Shown piece after piece: positions 58,451 to 64,000 of a stretch of 64,000 nucleotides of DNA. The position numbers and the translations under genes were made by a program. How positions within the stretch are numbered: position 1 is the stretch's first letter; every line of letters starts with the position of its first letter. The notes under the pieces were generated by a model. The model searched no databases and was not told where the DNA came from. It saw only the letters and a program-made list of their open reading frames with translations. Source of the DNA: Owenia fusiformis (taxonomy: Eukaryota; Annelida; Polychaeta; Sabellida; Oweniidae); contig CAIIXF020000007.1 of the NCBI GenBank assembly GCA_903813345.2, positions 3,847,730 through 3,911,729 of the forward strand, in the 5' to 3' direction.

Positions 58451-59144
58451 GACGGTTAATTTTTCAATGAAAGGGAATGAGCACCATGCTAAAACTTGAT
58501 AACAAAGTGAACGAAAAATGACAATGTTTTCTAGATTTCCATAGGTAAACTACATACATCGCTTGATTTTGTCAATTTTCTTCTCCGAATACTTGTATGC
58601 CATATGTTCCATATATCAAATTCTATATAATGATAAGTTTTGATGGTAAACATAATGTGTACCCATATTCAGACAGCCTTGTGATAGGGGTTCTTACTGC
58701 CAATTTTTCAAAGAAACTGAGAACTTATGCCACTTTTTGAAATTGCACATCTCAAGAAGAAAGGTTTATCTACGACTTGCAATCGGTTTTAAAAGTAAAT
58801 GGAAGAATGAGTTTTTCAGAAAAAGTCTAAGTGGACCAATAGTCTGTTAAATGGACCTGTTCTTTCTTATAGTTCCTTTGATGAAGTATCTGTTTATGAT
58901 CTCCATCTACTTGTTTGGATTTTAATTCAACCTAATAATTGTTTTTGCAGAAGTCTGCAGTATTTTGTATTTGTTTCTGTTTATAACCATAGCATCCATC
59001 TCCCTCAACACCCTCCCTAATCAACTGCTACCATGACAATATTAAAAACACATAATATTACACATAAATACTAAATAAACACATAATAATTAGCAACTGG
59101 ACTCCTTCAGTAAAAAACATTTCGATAATATGTTCTTCCCATAA

Positions 59145-59240
59145 CAACATCCTCCCTACCCTAAGTTAGACTTAAAATAGTCTTTAACCATGTCATCCAC
59201 CTTCCTCCCATAACAACATCCTCCCTACCCCCATCTGCTA
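59145..59240 (+). repeat. Imperfect duplication of a CCCATAACAACATCCTCCC segment
   Basis: CCCATAACAACATCCTCCCT followed by ACCC occurs at about 59138 and 59208. Confidence 0.7.
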
Positions 59241-59380
59241 CCATGACAACCACTACACATTTATATATAAATAGAAACATTATACCTAGCAACCACCTTT
59301 TTTGATAACTCTTTGAAATTTTTCTCTGATTTAGTATTTGAGAAAGTTGCTGTCTGATTAAATGATCACATAGAAAGTCT

Positions 59381-60052
59381 ATGACACAGGTCAATGATGA
59401 AAAACAATACCCACAGAAGAGATTTGATGAGAGAAAAGAGGAAGAAGCTAAGACTAAGAGGCCTGCAAAACGTTTCACATTGCACTGGGATAATGCTCCG
59501 TCTCACAATGCTATTCTCATGGTACAAACCATTGAAGCACTGGGTTTCCCATTGTTAGATCATGTACTATTCTCTCCTGACTTGTCCCCTTATGATTTTA
59601 CCTTCATGGTGAGCTGAAGAGGAGTTGAGGGAGTTTCTCATGGGAAGACTTGAAGTCGGCTGTTTTGAAAATTTGCAGGCTATGGGAAAATGGGTTTAAA
59701 AAGGTGTTCAAAGACTGGAGTAGAAGACATGAACTATATGTTAAAAACAAAGGACATTAAGTAGCAGTTATGAAGTATGAAATAAGAATATGATATGCCA
59801 TTTTAATTGTGATTTGAAATATATTATCAAAAGTGTTTCGACTGAAAATTTAGTTTTTTTGATAGTTGCCCCGGGTCTTCATGCTTTCTGTTGCCATGGC
59901 AACTATAACTTCAACCAATCACATCACTTTGATCTGTAACTTGATATATCAATTCAATAATGTTTGAACATTATTCTGTGCAAATTCTATGAGGATTGGG
60001 TAAAATCTGAAGAAATGCCAGATACTTTTAACTTATTTATTGATCACCCTGT
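59381..60052 (+). pseudogene. Dead DD34D mariner transposase, C-terminal part, with 3' end
   Basis: An open stretch to 59617 holds HWDNAPSHNA and FSPDLSPYDF; exactly 34 residues separate the Asp of WDN from the Asp of PYDF, the DD34D mariner spacing. After this the frame shifts: GELKR, then EELREFLMGRLEVGCFENLQ, a TAA, then VFKDWSRRHELYVKNKGH, which corresponds to the usual mariner C-terminus. The 3' end TATTGATCACCCTGTA is at 60037-60052. The 5' half of the transposase was not found. Confidence 0.85.
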
Positions 60053-60174
60053 AGATGGTAAACAAAATACAATACAAAATATAGCAAAAAAGGTAAAAAA
60101 AAAAACACACATAAAAATCGCCAACATTTTTCAGAATGGCCTCTCACTAGCTAAATTGTCATATAAAGTGTAGT

Positions 60175-60720
60175 AGTATCACTGGTGATCCACTCGATTA
60201 CGCTGGTTACCGAAACGTTTCGTTTTTGTAACAAAATGTCGGAACGTCTAAGGTACGATTTTCCTTTTTTCCTTATATACGCTGTAGTCAGAATTCCCAC
60301 GACAAATTTTATGACAGATGTGTGAATATCATATGTTTAAGAAAATGTACATATTTGCGAACAAATACTTCAGAAGGCACCAGAATCGGTTGATTTAATT
60401 CCTCACTTAAGTTACATAAACGGTATTTCAAAAAACAGTTAAGATCTGCACTTTTATCCCATACCATATCGTTTATGTAACTTAAAAGAGGAATTAAATC
60501 GACGATTCTGTTGTCTTCTGAGCTATTTTTTCGCAAACATGTATATTTTCTAAAACATAAGATACTGATACACGTTTGTGAGAAAAATGTCGTGGGCATT
60601 CTGCCTACAACACATGAAATAAGGAAAAAAGAAAAACTGTACCTTCGACGTTCCGACATTTTGTTCCTGAAACGAGCCGTTTTGGTAACCAGCGTAATCG
60701 AGTGGATCACCAGTGAGTAT
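60175..60720. mobile_element. 536-bp foldback element with CACTGGTG ends and AGTAT duplication
   Basis: The left end CACTGGTGATCCACTCGATT (60180) is inverted at the right end (60715). The arms stay complementary almost to the centre: GATTTAATTCCTC and CGTTTATGTAACTTAA recur inverted around about 60450. AGTAT flanks both sides (60175-60179, 60716-60720). The 133-aa and 114-aa frames here are readings of the two arms, not genes. Confidence 0.9.
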
Positions 60721-61407
60721 GCTTTTATTGTTCAACATTACTTTTCCATTTATAACAAAAAAACTTATAAAATAACAAAGATAACAAACGGATGTATGAA
60801 TGGACAGCCAGACTCATTATCTGTTTCAATGGTATATTACAGACAAAATCAATAGACAGTGAAATCATTTTCTCAAAAAAGACAATTTTGGTCAACCCAA
60901 CACAAGAAAATTGCGTTACCTGCTATTAATAAAAAAACTGGCAAGTAATTTAGATTTTTAACTTAATTTCTCATACTGATTAGATATCTCCCAACATTAA
61001 TCACCAATCTTCACTTGTCCTTGGTTAAATAATTTTATATTACATCAGTATTAACCTCATACTACAGAAGTTAATATTCTATTTGGTAATATCAATTCGT
61101 TGGCCAGGGAAAATTATGATTGTTTCTGGTTAGCGGGTGATAATTTTTAGGCCAGTTTTTAAACTTCATGAAAAATGCAACTCTGGAATAGCAAAACTGT
61201 ATGACATGAAAAGACAATATTGCACCTATTTTGGAAATGATTATGGATGTCACAGTTTTCAGAATAGTATTGTCCCATCATTCGGGCATTAGATTTTGAG
61301 GAAAAATTAACATAATGTGACCTCTTCCTTGTACGCAGAAGTTCACTATTCATTGCGCAGTTAGTTCGCACATCTCTAATACCAACAAGGCACAGGACGT
61401 GAACGAG

Positions 61408-62250
61408 ATCACACCATCAAATAGGCAGACACTATGAACCAGGAAAACTGCTCTCCTATTATGTTTACAAATTTCAAGAACAAGAAAACAAGATGGCCGC
61501 CCAAAAGTTAATCAGCTCTAGTACTTGATATCCTCTATCATTTGTGTAAATTTGAAGGGAATCCGATGAGTGGTTTTTCTGAAATGGCGATGACAAGATT
61601 TTTCGAAAAACCTTCAAAATGGCCACCAGAAAACAAGATGGCCACCCAAAAGGTAATCAGCTCTAGTACTTGATATTCTCTATCATGTGTGTAAATTTGA
61701 AGGAAATCCGATGAGCGGATTTTCTGAAATGGCGATGACAAGATTTTTCGAAAAACTTTCAAAATGGCCGCCAGAAAACAAGATGGCCACCCAAAAGTTA
61801 ATCAGCTCTAGTACTTGATATCCTCTATCATGTGTGTTTTGAAGGAAATCCGATGAGCGGATTTTCTGAAATGGCGATGACAAGATTTTTCGAAAAATCT
61901 TCAAAATGGCTGCCAGAAAACAAGATGGCCGCCCAAAAGTTAATCAGCTCTAGTACTTGATATCCTCTATCATTTGTGTAAATTTGAAGGAAATCCAATG
62001 AGCGGTTTTCCTGAAATGGCGATGACAAGATTTTTCGAAAAACCTTCAAAATGGCCGCCAGAAAACAAGATGGCCACCCAAAAGTTAATCAGCTCTAGTA
62101 CTTCATATGCTCTATCATCTCTGCGAATTTGGAGAAAATCTGATGAGCAGTTTTCCTTAAACGGCGATGACAAAAAACGGGACGATCACGACCACGATCA
62201 CGATCACGACCACGACCAGTATGACGACTATATCCCACTGATGGTGTGAT
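61408..62250 (+). mobile_element. Second complete pearl-like element, 145-bp units and CACGAY microsatellite
   Basis: Starts ATCACACCATCA (61408-61419), ends with the inverse TGATGGTGTGAT (62239-62250). It holds about 4.5 tandem units of 145 bp (CAGCTCTAGTACTTGATAT, then GAAATGGCGATGACAAGATT, then TTCAAAATGGCCGCCAGAAA). A microsatellite of CACGAT/CACGAC follows at 62186-62218. This is the same architecture as 38996-40140 with unrelated sequence. Four minus-strand frames of about 70 aa that share 'FWVAILFSGGHFE' come from the repeat. Confidence 0.85.
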
Positions 62251-62283
62251 AAAAATGTTAACTGAATAAAACATTGATACATG

Positions 62284-62465
62284 TACAGTAAAACCTGTCT
62301 TAGTGAACACCTCTCTCTAGTGAACACCTGTCCCTAGTGGACACCCTTCCTACGCACATAGTCCACTGACTTCTGTATAAATTACCCTCTCTCTAGTGAA
62401 CACCTACCTACAGTGAACGTTTTTTCTTGGCAAAAAAATGTTCACTATACACAAGTTTTACTGTA
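62284..62465. mobile_element. Young 182-bp pogo-like MITE, copy 3
   Basis: TACAGTAAAACCTGTCTTAG at the left, CACAAGTTTTACTGTA at the right. About two differences from copy 1 by eye. It lies 33 nt from the end of the pearl-like element. Confidence 0.9.
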
Positions 62466-64000
62466 TATCTTAAATATATCAATTCTTCGATCAAATCCAG
62501 CGTGGAGCAATCAGTAAAAGTTTTAGAAAAAATTTTAACCTCCAGAATGTGGGTTCGAAACCCGACAGAATCTTTTTTTTCAATTTTAAGCATCCAAAAT
62601 ACACTTTCTTGATCTATTTTCTTGAGTAAAACCTGCATATTCAAACACTTCTCTATTCTGAACACATTTCCATGTAAACGCTTATTTTCGGTCCTATTTT
62701 TCAATCTGTACTTCCCAAAACTTTTGTCCAGTCCAGCTTGTGTTTGGATTAGGCAGGTTTTTCCTGAACTTGACTCTGAACACTAGACTCATAAGGTATT
62801 TCTGTACATGTATTCGAAACAATGAATTAATAAAGAAAGTTACATACCGTTTTATAAATCTTTAATAAAAGAGAGGATTCCGGATTATGAAATGGTAGCG
62901 CCATCTTTGTAATTTATTCATCACTAGACCTGGAAGTAGAAAACAAATTAACATTACTCTCTGGAGAAAAGTGGTTCCACACAGACATTTTGAAGTATGT
63001 TTTTTTAATTCAGTATACTTTAAATTCACCACTTTCCAACACCTGCCTCTTACATAAAAGTGATTTGGTGTAAACTTTCATAGAGCATATGACATGACAC
63101 AGTGACAAAATAAATTGATTTTTCAAATAAGAAAATATTTATATAATGTTTAAAACAACAAAAAGATCTTCCACAATGATCCCATCCTGCCCTGTGATTG
63201 GTCAAGCTAATCACTCGAGCTTGGTGATTGATATATACTCTATACTTCTCGATAAGGCGAAATAATAATAATAATAATTTCAACTATGGAAAACCCAATC
63301 ACCTCCTTAAATGAAAAAGAGCAGCTGTAGATAACACTATGACCTCACAGCAGCTAGACAGTTATGATGTAGAGAAGATATAGACCAGACATGCTTCACT
63401 ACATGTGATAGGCATCACTATATACTTAATAAATACATTTTAAATGTGAGTCAATGATAAGTTGTACAAATCGCCTTTCTTGCTCTAATTACAGGCATCT
63501 AAAAAGATTTAATGTTCTCCCATCAATCTAATGTAATAATGCCCTCCATCAATCTAATGTAATAATGCCCTCTCATCAACTAAATGTAATAATGCCCTCC
63601 CACTAATTTTATGTGATGAAATCTCATCATGTATCTCAAAGTAGTGTTTCAGTTTTTAGTCTGTCTTTTATTCAATTTACTTCCTAATTTTTAGCATTTC
63701 TTCATGATTAAGGGAACTTTTTACATTTCATTACAAATATTTCTGTAGAGATCTATAATTATCAATTAATAGACACTGATTAAATAAAGTTACAAAATCC
63801 GTATTTCACATGTCTTCTAACATGTGACTCTCTTTATCAAGACGACGCAAAACTTTGTCATTTAGAAACCATCAGTTTATTTGTCATTAGCTATAATTAT
63901 CCTTAAATGTCAATGTAACATCTAGTATTTAATATTAGGCATTAAGGTAGTACCTTTCAATTCATATTTTAAGTTATACCTTTACAAAAATAATTATCTG
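62466..64000. other. Gene-free right end of the window
   Basis: It includes a degenerate pogo-like MITE (about 62624-62770, AGTAAAACCTGCATATTC to AGGCAGGTTTTTCCTGA), an AAT microsatellite near 63260, and a tandem repeat of about 31 bp at 63509-63605. No coding feature recognised. Confidence 0.55.
63509..63605 (+). repeat. Degenerate tandem repeat of about 31 bp, three to four copies
   Basis: Copies of CATCAATCTAATGTAATAAT followed by GCCCTC, with a variant TCATCAACTAAATGTAATAA. Confidence 0.85.

Larger units (their letters stand above)
54769..59380. other. Gene-free stretch after the TIR gene
   Basis: No conserved protein recognised. It holds a family A repeat (55718), the 54-bp array (56478-57002), an inverted repeat near 58356-58450 and AT-rich unassigned DNA. 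The 119-aa frame at 55571-55930 runs through a repeat copy and has no family features. Confidence 0.55.

Noticed and set aside
60309-60855. 133-aa and 114-aa frames on both strands
   Set aside because: They are readings of the two arms of a palindromic foldback element.
61538-62173. Four similar minus-strand proteins of about 70 aa sharing FWVAILFSGGHFE
   Set aside because: They follow the 145-bp tandem unit of a pearl-like element; the similarity is that of the DNA repeat, and no start context or splice signals support them.

Overview
The window is AT-rich, intron-containing animal DNA. The best guess is a mollusc, probably a bivalve. The basis is the gene structure (small phase-matched exons with GT-AG borders), a small TIR-domain gene, and two complete elements with the 'pearl'/Helentron-type layout known from bivalves: tandem core units, a short ACGG- or CACGAY-like microsatellite, and a terminal hairpin. 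The organism call is inference. No bacterial-type operons, CRISPR arrays, rRNA or tRNA genes were seen.

Layout. (1) 307-19299, plus strand: the C-terminal two thirds of a proton-coupled oligopeptide transporter (SLC15A/PEPT family), rebuilt here as 14 coding exon positions; the 5' part lies outside the window. One position is occupied by two tandem 33-nt exon variants separated by only 46 nt. Intron 11 (about 6.2 kb) holds a minisatellite of about 70 units of 49 bp, a triplicated segment, a 496-bp tandem duplication that looks identical, and decayed copies of the start of exon 12. Intron 12 holds, on the minus strand, an intact intronless GABARAPL2/GATE-16-like (Atg8 family) reading frame. 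(2) 19.3-35 kb: gene-poor and full of DNA transposon derivatives, including a 1,865-bp element with 70-bp inverted ends that start with an RSS-like heptamer and a 5-bp target duplication, and an hAT-type element nested in an older repeat. (3) 35151-37916, minus strand: a single-exon coding region for a 921-aa four-finger C2H2 zinc-finger protein, with a spliced 5' UTR. (4) 38-52 kb: repeats, including a complete pearl-like element, a piggyBac-type MITE and pogo-like MITEs. (5) 52371-54389, plus strand: a four-exon gene for a 175-aa stand-alone TIR protein that keeps an SxxCxxE motif. (6) 54.4-64 kb: no confident host gene; a 54-bp tandem array, a dead DD34D mariner transposase, a 536-bp foldback element, a second pearl-like element and a young pogo-like MITE.

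The three host genes have unrelated roles (membrane peptide uptake, transcription control, innate/NAD-type signalling) and there is no sign of joint regulation. The most notable points are the paired SLC15A micro-exons, the antisense Atg8-like retrogene that ends on a glycine, the Transib/RAG-like inverted-repeat element, and the matched architecture of the two pearl-like elements.
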